From positions 1 to 64,000 of the forward strand of contig NZ_JAVBHX010000002.1 in the NCBI RefSeq assembly GCF_030732065.1: 64,000 bases of DNA. Reading direction: 5' to 3'. Below the pieces are notes generated by a model, which ran no database searches, was not told the DNA's origin, and saw nothing but the letters and a program-made list of their open reading frames with translations. A program made the position numbers and the translations under genes. Source of the stretch: Oceanimonas aquatica (lineage in GTDB: Bacteria > Pseudomonadota > Gammaproteobacteria > Enterobacterales > Aeromonadaceae). Of the stretch, positions 1 through 8,610 are shown one piece after another (the first letter of the stretch is position 1; each line of letters opens with the position of its first letter).

Positions 1-1
1 T

Positions 2-70
2 GTACTGCCGCCAGTTGCTGATGTTGTGCCGAGCTTTGCCCATCTGCCTGCTCCTGAGTCCGTTCGTTAG
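2..70 (+). CDS. Possible 3' tail of an upstream gene (partial)
   Basis: A reading frame is open from the window edge and stops at TAG 68-70, giving about 22 residues rich in Pro, Val and Ala. If real it is the C-terminus of a gene lying left of the window, which by context could be the effector or secretion component belonging to the paralogue array that follows. The stretch is too short to recognise, and an open frame of this length occurs readily by chance. Positions 71-139 hold nothing I can assign. Confidence 0.2.
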   Translation, partial: VLPPVADVVPSFAHLPAPESVR

Positions 71-139
71 GAGATCGGATCACGGCTGAGACAGATAGTT
101 CCCTGATTTAGGAAACAACGCCGCGCGAAACTGCCGGCC

Positions 140-1288
140 TTGCCGCCGGCATCAAAGGAACATCAAAGCCGGCTAAACAGCGCTCTGAATATCCCCTTGT
201 TCTGGGGAGACTATATACATTTAGATTCAGCAACCGAACTGGAACTGGGTGTAGAGATAGAGGAATCTCTGGTAAAAAATGAGCAGCCACCCACCACCAA
301 CTTAAGCATTGAAAACTGGAAATTCCAATATGACAGCCGCTGGCTTAATCTGTTAGTGATAATAAAGGTAATGGCAGCCTTTTTTGCTCCAGTTTGTTTT
401 GTAGTAGCTGTGGACATTACATCAATCATTTCTACAACAAGCCTTTTAATATCCTCAACCATAGGTGTTATTTCTGGGCTAACAGCATTGACGTTATGCT
501 TTAACACCAAACAGAAGTATAATCTTTACTTTCTTTCTGCAATATTTTTCTTCACATGTTCAATTTTATTATGGCAGCAAGGGTCATTGTTTAATTTTTG
601 GAATAACTCTCCGTCTTTCATTATTGGCTGTGTTCTATTCTTTCTAACAATTATCGGTTGCGACTTGCTGCTGGCACTGCATGCCCGCTTTTTTAAACAC
701 GACGGCAGCCAGTTTAACCGCCGCACCGGCATGGTGCACCTGGTCGGCAAGCGCTGGCGCAAACCTTTTGTGGCCCCCTTTTACGAGTTCGATCCGGTGA
801 TGCAGGTGCAGGTCATGCCCCATGGTCAGCGCGATTATGTGCTCTGGCTTTATCATCGCTACACCGACAAGAAGGTGTGCCTGGCCAACAGAATACACAG
901 CCTGGGGCTGGATCAGAACAACCTACGCGCCTTCTGGGATACCCTGCAACGCTATATGGACGTCAGCCAGCCGCTGCCGGACTTGCCGGTGCTGGAGCCC
1001 TGCCGCCAGCAGGATCCGGTCACCGCCGCTTATGATCAGGCACAAAACCGCCCGCCCCGTTACTGGCGCGACATGAGCGAACGACACTTTAAGCAGGAGG
1101 TATTGCCCCGACTGCGGGAACAACTGCGCAACGCCAGCTGGCCCAGCGGCCCCGGCCTGATTGCCGCGCATACCGATCCTGCCTTAAGCGTGGCCGACTA
1201 CTACCGCGCCCAGCAGGCCCGCGGCATACACGCCACCCCACAACCACAAGCGTTTGAACACACACATTCGCAAGCTGCCGTTGAGTAA
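140..1288 (+). CDS. Membrane protein, tandem paralogue 1 (DUF6708-like)
   Basis: A protein of about 382 residues, unknown in function. Residues 70-180 hold three to four hydrophobic segments; the rest is a soluble C-terminal domain with the signature FNRRTGMVHL and APFYEFDPV. It resembles, from memory, DUF6708 membrane proteins found beside type VI secretion effector genes; this was not searched. The start is uncertain. The frame is open back to 107 without an ATG, and TTG 140 is the first usual start codon, whereas paralogue 2 begins with an ATG followed by extra residues aligning upstream of position 140. The 5' end may therefore have been lost by recombination. From about 660 to 1270 it is nearly identical to paralogue 2. 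The stop lies 2 bases before the paralogue 2 ATG. Confidence 0.6.
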   Translation: MPPASKEHQSRLNSALNIPLFWGDYIHLDSATELELGVEIEESLVKNEQPPTTNLSIENWKFQYDSRWLNLLVIIKVMAAFFAPVCFVVAVDITSIISTTSLLISSTIGVISGLTALTLCFNTKQKYNLYFLSAIFFFTCSILLWQQGSLFNFWNNSPSFIIGCVLFFLTIIGCDLLLALHARFFKHDGSQFNRRTGMVHLVGKRWRKPFVAPFYEFDPVMQVQVMPHGQRDYVLWLYHRYTDKKVCLANRIHSLGLDQNNLRAFWDTLQRYMDVSQPLPDLPVLEPCRQQDPVTAAYDQAQNRPPRYWRDMSERHFKQEVLPRLREQLRNASWPSGPGLIAAHTDPALSVADYYRAQQARGIHATPQPQAFEHTHSQAAVE

Positions 1289-1290
1289 AC

Positions 1291-2465
1291 ATGACTCCCT
1301 CTGCCTTTAACAGCACAAGTCTGCCGGACTTGCCGCCGGCATCAACAGAGCACCAAAACCGCCTTTACAGCGCACTGAATATTCCTCTGTTCTGGGGAGA
1401 CTGTACAAATCTGGACTCGGCAACCGAGCTGGAGCTGGATTTTAAAATAGAACAGGAACTAGCCAAAGATGATCAGGATAGTTCCAGAAGCATGAATGCG
1501 GAAAGGTGGAACTTTCAGTACGATAATAAGTGGGCTCATTTTTATTTATTTTTCAGTTATTGTCGTCTGGTTTTATCCCGTTTTTTGTTTTTTCAGCATT
1601 TGATAGCACTACAACAGGAAGTTTTTTTTTAGATATATTAGTAGTCTCATCCGCCTTGCTTTCACTGGGACTATTTATGACCGCCAAGGCAAAGTATTAC
1701 ATAACCTTCTTAACCCTAATTGTGCTTATCAACGCGGGCCTATTAGCTTGGCATAAGCAAACTCTATGGGGTTTCTGGCTCGGCCACTCATTTTTCATCA
1801 CCGGTTGTATTTTATACTTTCTGGCGGTGGTGGGTTGTAACCTGTTACTGACACTGCATGCCCGCTTTTTTAAACACGACGGCAGCCAGTTTAACCGCCT
1901 CACCGGCATGGTGCACCTGGCCGGCAAGCGCTGGCTCAAACCTTTTGTGGCCCCCTTTTACGAGTTCGATCCTGTGATGCAGGTGCAGGTCATGCCCCAT
2001 GGTCAGCGCGATTATGTGCTCTGGCTCTATCACCGTTACACAGATAAAAAGGTGTGTCTGGCCAACAGAATACACAGCCTGGGGCTGGATCAGAAGAACC
2101 TGCGCGCCTTCTGGGATACCCTGCAACGCTATATGGACGTCAGCCAGCCGCTGCCGGACTTGCCGGTGCTGGAGGCCTGCCGCCAGCAGGATCCGGTGAC
2201 GGCGGCTTATGACCAGGCACAAAACCGCCCGCCTCGCTACTGGCGCGACATGAGCGAACGCCGCTTTAAACAGGAAGTCTTGCCCCGATTGCGGGAACAA
2301 CTGCGCAACGCCAGCTGGCCCCGCGGCCCCGGCCTGATTGCCGCCCATACCGACTCAAGCTTAAGTGTGGCCGACTACTACCGCGCCCAGCAGGCCCGCG
2401 GCATAAACGCCACCCCACAACCACAAGCGTTTGAACACGCTCACCCGCAAACTGCCGTTGAATAA
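1291..2465 (+). pseudogene. Membrane protein, tandem paralogue 2, frameshifted
   Basis: The 5' part (1291-1632) and the 3' part (1530-2465) match consecutive regions of paralogue 1 but lie in different frames. The match leaves frame 1 soon after the FQYDNKW residues (about 1535) and continues in the frame starting at 1530, so the sequence lacks one base (or has two extra) within or near the T-rich run 1539-1553. Restored, it would be about 390 residues with the same layout: a short N-terminal cytoplasmic region, a hydrophobic middle and a soluble domain with FNRLTGMVHL and APFYEFDPV. The change may be a real inactivation, phase variation in the T runs, or a sequencing indel. Confidence 0.65.
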
Positions 2466-2472
2466 ATCACTC

Positions 2473-3498
2473 ATGAACAAAACACCTTACCGGGGTAACG
2501 CCATCCCCCCGCTGCCCGCCGCTCCCAAAAGCCGCCATCGTGCCATGCAGACGCTGATGGGCTTTGGGAGTTACGCCGGTCTGGATCCCAATACCATGCA
2601 GCAGGAAGATGCCGACACAGTGCAATATGCCGAAGCCCAGGACAAAGAGTTCTACAAAAAAGACTGGTGGTGGGATCATCAGCGCATTCGGTTTTTAAAT
2701 GATGGCGGCATGATTAAGCTATTTTTGTTTATAATACCAGGGATTATATGGTTCCTTTTCAATGGCACTATACTTTTTACCACAATAAATTTATTTGAGA
2801 CTTACAGGCTTCCTATAGCGGTATTTTTCTTATTATTAATACTCTTCTTTTTTATATTTATGGAATCGGTGATATTTTCTTTTCCATTAATATTCAATGG
2901 TTTTTTCAAGTTCTTCGAGATACTTTCCAAACCATTTCATAAACAGGTGGAGGCCGGTCTGGATCGGGCACTGGAGAAAAAGTGCAGTGAGTTTAATCGT
3001 ACCGATGGCATGGTGCGGCTGGCGATATCCGCCAAAGAGAAATTTGAAGCGCCCTTTATCGAGTTCGATCCCTACATTGAGAGTGTGGTGCAAAGCGGTG
3101 GCGTGTATTACCGGCTGGTGCACCGTTACACCGGTAAGACCTTCACCAAAATTAACCTCACCGGCCTGAGTGCCACGCAGCACGAGGTCTTTGCGCTGTG
3201 GGACATGCTGCAACGCTTTATGGACGTGACTCAGCCCCTGCCCGATATGCCCAGGCTTGAGCCTTTCCGGCATCTGGATCCACTCACCGCCGAGCACGAC
3301 CGCAGCACCGGCCGCCATCCCCGCTTCTGGCGCGATCTGGATCTTAAAGCCTGGGGTGATAATGAAGGCGCAGAGCGGGCCAAAGCCCAACGAGCTTTTG
3401 AATGGAACAAGCTGAAGTGCCAGCTCACACCCCTGCTTGGCAGAATCAGCATGGAAGAATACAGGGTCACGTTTCCAAATCACCATGATGAACGATAA
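2473..3498 (+). CDS. Membrane protein, tandem paralogue 3 (DUF6708-like)
   Basis: A 341-residue protein, diverged from paralogues 1 and 2 but sharing the core FNRTDGMVRL, APFIEFDP and the MLQRFMDVTQPLPDMP stretch near residue 250. Two hydrophobic segments lie at about residues 78-140. ATG 2473 is preferred over the upstream TTG 2431, because the latter lies inside paralogue 2 and would add residues with no counterpart. The hydrophobic part is AT-rich while both flanks are GC-rich. Tandem divergent copies are a common pattern for immunity genes that follow a changing toxin, but no toxin is visible here, so the role is inferred. Confidence 0.65.
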   Translation: MNKTPYRGNAIPPLPAAPKSRHRAMQTLMGFGSYAGLDPNTMQQEDADTVQYAEAQDKEFYKKDWWWDHQRIRFLNDGGMIKLFLFIIPGIIWFLFNGTILFTTINLFETYRLPIAVFFLLLILFFFIFMESVIFSFPLIFNGFFKFFEILSKPFHKQVEAGLDRALEKKCSEFNRTDGMVRLAISAKEKFEAPFIEFDPYIESVVQSGGVYYRLVHRYTGKTFTKINLTGLSATQHEVFALWDMLQRFMDVTQPLPDMPRLEPFRHLDPLTAEHDRSTGRHPRFWRDLDLKAWGDNEGAERAKAQRAFEWNKLKCQLTPLLGRISMEEYRVTFPNHHDER

Positions 3499-3841
3499 AG
3501 CGCTGTGTGCAGCCCTCTCTGACTTATTTATCGATAATCAGATCGATTACGATGCCATTGCAACAATTGCCAAATACTTTCCTGTTGAGCATGTCGAAAC
3601 TGTGCTGTTCGAATGGGTCGCCCCGGTATGTTATACCAACGCACTGGCTCCAATCCCTTCGGTCTGGTCCGGTTTTGAACCTGAGCAGTTATGGTCTGAG
3701 ATTGTTGAATACCGCAGAAAACTTGCCGCTGCTGGATTTATCGGCCGGTGGATCTCACGCGGGCGGCAAATCTACCTTCGTCACAAGTTCGCCCAAGAGT
3801 GGGAGGAGTTAGCCAAATGCATAAGAAAAGTATCTGCGTAA
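3485..3841 (+). CDS. Small DUF7079-like protein
   Basis: About 118 residues starting at ATG 3485 (or the adjacent ATG 3488), overlapping the end of paralogue 3 by 14 bases. The N-terminal half, with LSDLFIDNQIDYDAIA and VLFEWVAPVCYTN followed by PIPSVWSGF, resembles the small family I know as DUF7079, which often sits among polymorphic-toxin and type VI accessory genes. No signal peptide or membrane segment is visible, so it is probably cytoplasmic. The overlap suggests translational coupling with paralogue 3. The function is not established, and the family assignment is from recognition of the motif order only. Confidence 0.55.
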   Translation: MMNDKALCAALSDLFIDNQIDYDAIATIAKYFPVEHVETVLFEWVAPVCYTNALAPIPSVWSGFEPEQLWSEIVEYRRKLAAAGFIGRWISRGRQIYLRHKFAQEWEELAKCIRKVSA

Positions 3842-4086
3842 AAGTTAGGGTGTGGCGACTGGATCTCGGTATGTATCCAGCGAGCGCCTGCGGCCAATAC
3901 TGCGGTGAGCCGGTGATTCTGGCACCATTACCCGAGCCTGAACTGCCGGAGCCGCCCAAACGTTCCCCGCGACGCAAACCCGCTCCTGAGCTGCTTGCAC
4001 CATTCCGGCGAGTGTTTGATTCACTGGTAACTGCCAGTCTGCAGGTCTGCCTGTGGAATGCTCTGGTGGAAACCTTTAGTACCTGA
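3817..4086 (+). pseudogene. Truncated duplicate of part of the PoNi-like gene
   Basis: An 89-codon frame whose middle and end, from about 3869 to 4075, repeat 4953-5160 of the PoNi-like gene at high nucleotide identity. Both carry the proline-rich PEPELPEPPKRSPRRKPAPE stretch and the CLWNALV motif. The fragment lacks the N-terminal immunity domains and breaks off after CLWNALVETF, and it also lacks about 9 bases present in the full copy. It is most likely a remnant of an earlier immunity gene or a recombination scar. Translation as a short protein from ATG 3817, overlapping the previous gene, cannot be excluded. Confidence 0.6.
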
Positions 4087-4221
4087 TGATATAAAACGAT
4101 CTAGATTGGAAAGTAAGGTATCTATTGCAACAAGTATTAAGAAGTTAATGTCAGGCCAGATGAAAATATGAAACCACTTTACACTGCGAATGAATACAGA
4201 TTTTAAAATTAGGAGTTTTAA

Positions 4222-5592
4222 GTGAGGAATAATAAGTTCTTTCAGGATATTGACCTTGATGAGGCTATTGATAATGGCCTGAAAAGAGCTGAGGAATATT
4301 GTACCGAAACATACATCACAAACCGCATTAGCCAATGTAATGGCGATCAAAAACAGCGTGTTCTCTGCTACCGTATGGCGTATTCGCGTTTAATGAATAT
4401 GCTCCAAAAGCAGTATGTGCGTGGTGATAGCCTTGACTCTATTCAGCCTTACTATCTGCAAACCCGAGAGTGCCTGCGCCTGCTTGAAGAGGCTATCCAT
4501 GTCTGTGGTATGGAAAATGCCAAAATGGATATTATTAATCCGATTAATGTTGGCTTCTTGCTCGCTCTGGGCCATGCCCTGGGTGAAAGCCGAAATGAAA
4601 TCGGCCGCAATACCCGTGCTATGTCTGCCGGTTATGACCTTTTTATCGATCGCCTGCTGAGTGTTTATGAGCCTGAGCGTCCGCTTGCAGATGGTCTGTC
4701 ACATAAGGCCGTATATAAAAATCTCTACGCAGTCTTTGATGCACCTGCTGAAGAGCGCCCGGGTATGATCGCCCGCTATCTGGATGAGTGGGAAAAACTG
4801 CTGCTGAAAAATAAACTTCCTGGGCATCTCTATCCAGTGCCAGAGCGTCTGCAAAAAGAGTGGGAAGGCTTCTGGTGTTACCCCGCTGCAGCTGTGGTGG
4901 CGGCGCTGAATATCGATGACAGCACCTTTATTGACCATGAGTTTTACCCTACCGATCTGATGCGCGCCTGCGCCCAATACCGCGGTGAGCCGGTGATTCT
5001 GCCGCCATTACCTGAGCCTGAACTTCCGGAGCCGCCCAAGCGTTCTCCGCGACGCAAACCCGCCCCTGAGCGGCTCGCGTCATTCCAGCCAATGTTTGAT
5101 TCACTGGTGACCGCCTTGCCTAAAAGTCTGCAGGCCTGCCTGTGGAATGCTCTGGTGGACTGGCTGAACGAAGAGGGGGAAGAGGCGTGCCTTGAAGCTG
5201 TCGATCTGCCCGGGATCGTGGTCGAAGCTCAGTGGGACATGGAGCTGCGCGAAAACTACCGCCGTTTGGCCCTGCTGCAGGTGGACTGGAAAGATGATGA
5301 AAGCGCCCTGAGCTTCTGCGCGGATCTGGCCCGCACTCTGGGTATTAAAGAAGCCTTCGAACCGGACCCACTCAGCCTGACGCGCCCTGAACGTGTATGG
5401 GAGGTTCTGAACACCTTCCACCAGTGGCTGGCACCCCACGATTACTGTCTGATCTCGCCGTTTACCGGCGAAGATGCCTACTATGCGCTGCCACTGAAAA
5501 CCCGAACGGCCAAAAAACACATCGCCGTGCTGGAGCAGGCCGGGCTGAAGGTGAATACCTTTGCGGGCGGTCATGCTGTACAGCCGGGTTGA
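4222..5592 (+). CDS. PoNi-type immunity protein (DUF1910/DUF1911) with C-terminal extension
   Basis: A 456-residue protein. Residues 20-180 fit the helical PoNi N-terminal domain (DUF1910). Residues 190-247, with WEKLLLKN, WEGFWCYPAAAVV and the IDDSTF-FYPTDLM block, fit the DUF1911 C-terminal domain. Family members are immunity proteins for PoNe-type DNase toxins delivered by type VI or polymorphic systems. After it come a proline-rich linker (258-283) and about 170 residues that I do not recognise. The start is GTG 4222, with AGGAG six bases upstream. No PoNe toxin gene lies in the window. A stretch of 135 AT-rich bases precedes it and may hold its promoter. Confidence 0.7.
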   Translation: MRNNKFFQDIDLDEAIDNGLKRAEEYCTETYITNRISQCNGDQKQRVLCYRMAYSRLMNMLQKQYVRGDSLDSIQPYYLQTRECLRLLEEAIHVCGMENAKMDIINPINVGFLLALGHALGESRNEIGRNTRAMSAGYDLFIDRLLSVYEPERPLADGLSHKAVYKNLYAVFDAPAEERPGMIARYLDEWEKLLLKNKLPGHLYPVPERLQKEWEGFWCYPAAAVVAALNIDDSTFIDHEFYPTDLMRACAQYRGEPVILPPLPEPELPEPPKRSPRRKPAPERLASFQPMFDSLVTALPKSLQACLWNALVDWLNEEGEEACLEAVDLPGIVVEAQWDMELRENYRRLALLQVDWKDDESALSFCADLARTLGIKEAFEPDPLSLTRPERVWEVLNTFHQWLAPHDYCLISPFTGEDAYYALPLKTRTAKKHIAVLEQAGLKVNTFAGGHAVQPG

Positions 5593-5690
5593 TACAGGCT
5601 CCTCATCCAGAAGAAGATGTTCGGCCAATTGGTGTATGACTGTTTGTGAAACTGCGGTCATACGTACTTTTCATACAACGGGATAATATT

Positions 5691-6746
5691 ATGTTCAGCA
5701 GGCTTTTACTTTGTTTGTTATTACTCAGCCCCCTGGCACAGGCCCAGCAGGAAACACTGAAAGTGGGCATTACCCAGGTGCCGCCCTTTGTCATGCAAAC
5801 CGAGGATGGCCGCTGGGAAGGCATCAGCATTGATTTGTGGAAAGACATTGCCAGCGGCATGGAGCAGAACTATGAGCTGGTACCCATGCCATTTAGTGAA
5901 CTGCTGGATGCGGTAGAGGCCGGTGATGTGGACGTGGCCGTGGGCGCCCTGACCATGACTGCCGACCGTGAAACCCGCTTTGATTTCAGCCACCCCTTCT
6001 ACCAGACCGGGCTGTCGATTGCGGTGCCGCCGGTGCCGGAGCAAAGCCTGCTGTCCAGTCTCAAGGCCATGCTGAGCTGGCAGTTTCTGAGCGTGGTGCT
6101 GGCCCTGGGCGGCCTGCTGCTGGCGGTGGGCTTTTTGCTCTGGCTGGTGGAGCGGCGCCGCAACACCGAGCAGTTTGGCGGCTCGGCGGCAGAAGGCATT
6201 GGCGCCAGCTTCTGGTGGGCAGCCGTCACCATGACTACCGTGGGTTACGGCGACAAGGCACCGGTGACCTTTGCCGGTCGGTTGATTGGTCTGGTATGGA
6301 TGTTTGCGGGCATTATTATGGTGGCCAGCTTTACCGCTGCCATTACCTCGTCCCTCACCGTGAACAACCTGCGCACCGGCATTCAGGGCGTCAATGATCT
6401 GCCCGGCAGCGTGGTGGCCACCATTGCCGATACCGCCAGCCAGCGTTATCTGGAAGAAGAGCGCATTCGCTACCAGACCTACCCCAACCTGACCGCCGCC
6501 ATGGAATCGGTGGTGAACGGCGAAACCGATGCCATTGTGTATGACCGCGCCCTGATGCAGTACCGCAACCTGCAACTGGGCCCGCAACAGCTGACCATAC
6601 TGCCCGGCGTATTTGCCCAGCAGCTCTATGCGCTGGCCCTGCCCGACCGCAGCCCGCTGCGGGCCGAGGTGTCGGAAGAGGTATTGCGGGTAACGGAAGC
6701 AGACGGCTGGGCGGACGTACGCGCCGCCTATCTGGGCAAGGAATAA
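5691..6746 (+). CDS. Ionotropic-glutamate-receptor-like K+ channel
   Basis: A 351-residue membrane protein. A signal peptide (residues 1-19, ending AQA) is followed by the first half of a periplasmic solute-binding fold (about 22-115, with PPFVMQ and RFDFSHPFYQT). Next come a transmembrane helix (131-154), a re-entrant pore with the K+ selectivity filter TTVGYGD (182-188) and a second helix (196-220), then the second half of the binding fold. This is the arrangement of GluR0-type bacterial ligand-gated potassium channels. The ligand cannot be read from sequence, though an amino acid is likely. ATG 5691 is chosen over 5646 because it begins the signal peptide. The gene stands alone and ends at a shared terminator. 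Confidence 0.85.
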   Translation: MFSRLLLCLLLLSPLAQAQQETLKVGITQVPPFVMQTEDGRWEGISIDLWKDIASGMEQNYELVPMPFSELLDAVEAGDVDVAVGALTMTADRETRFDFSHPFYQTGLSIAVPPVPEQSLLSSLKAMLSWQFLSVVLALGGLLLAVGFLLWLVERRRNTEQFGGSAAEGIGASFWWAAVTMTTVGYGDKAPVTFAGRLIGLVWMFAGIIMVASFTAAITSSLTVNNLRTGIQGVNDLPGSVVATIADTASQRYLEEERIRYQTYPNLTAAMESVVNGETDAIVYDRALMQYRNLQLGPQQLTILPGVFAQQLYALALPDRSPLRAEVSEEVLRVTEADGWADVRAAYLGKE

Positions 6747-6776
6747 AACCAGACGACTCAAACATTTGTTCAGGCT

Positions 6777-6818
6777 GTCATCCTGACGAAAGATACCGGG
6801 TCAGGCCCGGTATGACGG
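6777..6818 (+). repeat. Intergenic palindromic repeat (GTCAT...ATGAC)
   Basis: This is a short palindrome with an ATACCGGG / CCCGGTAT stem inside GTCAT...ATGAC ends, lying between two convergent genes. Similar GTCAT/GTCAC-flanked palindromes recur elsewhere in the window. Confidence 0.5.
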
Positions 6819-6831
6819 CACAATGGCAATG

Positions 6832-6859
6832 AAAAAGGCTGCGCAAGGCAGCCTTTTTT
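6832..6859. terminator. Bidirectional rho-independent terminator
   Basis: The stem GGCTGC / GCAGCC has a 5-base loop and is flanked by an A5 run on the left and a T6 run on the right, so it can work on both strands. It separates the convergent channel and chemoreceptor genes. Confidence 0.85.
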
Positions 6860-6860
6860 A

Positions 6861-8528
6861 TTAGTGAACCGGAACCAGTGGCCCATTCGGGCCGGGCTCG
6901 TCGCCATTGTCTGTTTCCTGCTGCAGCCGGTAATGAGCAATCATCTGCTCCAGTATTCGGCATTCTTCCACCAGTTGCAGACTGGCGGTGGCGGCAGCGT
7001 CGGCCTGAGACAGGGTCTCGCCGGATGAATCGCGCACCCGGGTAATGTTGCGGCTGACTTCCGAGCACACCGAGCTTTGCTCATCCGCTGAGGCCGAGAC
7101 CTGGGCGTTCAACTCATTAATGCGCGCCACCTGCTCGATAATGGCCTGCAGCGAGCTCATGGCATCCTGAGTACGGGCCACGCTGTCGGTGGCCTGGCCT
7201 TCGGCCTTTTCAATGGCGTGCACCGCATCCTTGGCTTCGTTCTGCAGCAGGCGGATCATGCCGGTGATCTCTTCCGCCGATTGCTGGGTACGCAGCGCCA
7301 GGGTCCGTACTTCGTCGGCCACCACGGCAAAGCCCCGGCCCGACTCCCCTGCCCGCGCCGCTTCAATCGCAGCGTTCAGGGCCAGCAGGTTGGTCTGCTC
7401 GGCAATGCCCTTGATCATGTCGAGTACCTTGTCGACCTGGTCACAGCGCCCGTCCAGCTCGCGAATGACCCGATCGATGCGGTTAATCTCGCCGCTCAGG
7501 GTCTGAATGCCTTCCACCGCCACTCTGGCCTGATCACTGGCGGTCAGGGCAAAGGCATGGCTCTGCTCCGAGGTTTCGGCGGTGAGCCGGGCGTTTTCCC
7601 GCACTTCCCGGGCAGAAGCTTCCATCTCGTTGACGGCGGTGGCAATGAGTGCGGTTTCGTTGTCCTGAGCCTTGGCCGAATTGTCGGTCTGCTCGGATGA
7701 GTGCTGAATTTGGTCTGCGGCGGTATAAATGCGATCGGTCACCCGGCGCACCTCGGTCAGGCTGTTCTGAAAACTGCCAAGCAGGCCGTTGATGGCGCTC
7801 ACCAGGCCGCCGAGCTCGTCCTTGCCCAAGGGCGTAAGCCGGGTAGACAGATCCCGCTCTTTTGCCACCTGCTGCAACCGCTGGCTGATGTTAAGGATCG
7901 GGCGCTTGAGATAATGGTTCTGCACCAGCCAGAGCACCGCAAACGCCACCAGAAATACGCCGATCAGCACGGCGGCCAGGCGCAGGTTGTTGCCTTTTAT
8001 CTGGCCAAAGGTGTCGCTGAGGTCGTAACTGATGCGTACCGCACCCATCACGGTGCCTTCTGGCACCTGATGGCATTGCAGACACGCCGTGCCGCGGTAT
8101 TCCTTGTAGGCCTTGAACGGCTTGACCAGGGTCAGGTTGGGAATATCGTCTTCCAGATGCAGTTCCAGTACGGTTTCGCCCTGCTCAATGGCGCGCCGGT
8201 CAAGCTCGTCTTCAATGCCCTGATCCGGGGCCCCCGGACCAAAAAGCTTGGTCACCGCCGGCCCACGGATCACCCGCGCCTGATCAATGCCTTTTTCTTC
8301 CTGTATTTTGGTCTGCACCAGGCCACGCTGGTGAATGGCCCCGTTGACCATCAGCACATTGAGCTGATCCATATAGAGGTTGGCGGTGGTCTCGATTTTT
8401 TCCTCGGCCAGGTGCAGGGCCAGGCTGCGCTGCAGCTGGGTCGACACACCGTAACAGAGCGCGAACACCAGCACGAAAATCACCAGCAGCGGCAAAAAGA
8501 TTTTCCAGTTGAGAGAAAGGTTACGCAT
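6861..8528 (-). CDS. Methyl-accepting chemotaxis protein with periplasmic heme-c motif
   Basis: A 555-residue chemoreceptor. Transmembrane helices lie at about 10-30 and 182-202 and bracket a periplasmic sensor of about 150 residues. The sensor carries CLQCH (149-153), the CXXCH motif for covalent heme attachment. A HAMP domain (about 203-257) follows, then the coiled-coil signalling domain with its conserved hairpin tip (about 374-413, including [19 protein letters not shown]). No C-terminal NWETF-type CheR pentapeptide is present. Heme-bearing chemoreceptors are known redox or gas sensors in, for example, Geobacter. The gene is monocistronic, and a perfect FNR box lies about 85 bases upstream. 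Confidence 0.88.
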   Translation of the reverse strand: MRNLSLNWKIFLPLLVIFVLVFALCYGVSTQLQRSLALHLAEEKIETTANLYMDQLNVLMVNGAIHQRGLVQTKIQEEKGIDQARVIRGPAVTKLFGPGAPDQGIEDELDRRAIEQGETVLELHLEDDIPNLTLVKPFKAYKEYRGTACLQCHQVPEGTVMGAVRISYDLSDTFGQIKGNNLRLAAVLIGVFLVAFAVLWLVQNHYLKRPILNISQRLQQVAKERDLSTRLTPLGKDELGGLVSAINGLLGSFQNSLTEVRRVTDRIYTAADQIQHSSEQTDNSAKAQDNETALIATAVNEMEASAREVRENARLTAETSEQSHAFALTASDQARVAVEGIQTLSGEINRIDRVIRELDGRCDQVDKVLDMIKGIAEQTNLLALNAAIEAARAGESGRGFAVVADEVRTLALRTQQSAEEITGMIRLLQNEAKDAVHAIEKAEGQATDSVARTQDAMSSLQAIIEQVARINELNAQVSASADEQSSVCSEVSRNITRVRDSSGETLSQADAAATASLQLVEECRILEQMIAHYRLQQETDNGDEPGPNGPLVPVH

Positions 8529-8610
8529 TCCTTGTAGGCCTCTGGATGAGTCCGAAAAGAATCCATTCTAGAGTAATTGCCCCGCATGAAAATGACATTC
8601 GGTGGCGTCC

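Noticed and set aside
1538-1554. Programmed -1 ribosomal frameshift in paralogue 2
   Set aside because: The shift has the right direction, but neither T run makes a true X-XXY-YYZ slippery heptamer, and no downstream stem is obvious; an indel is simpler.
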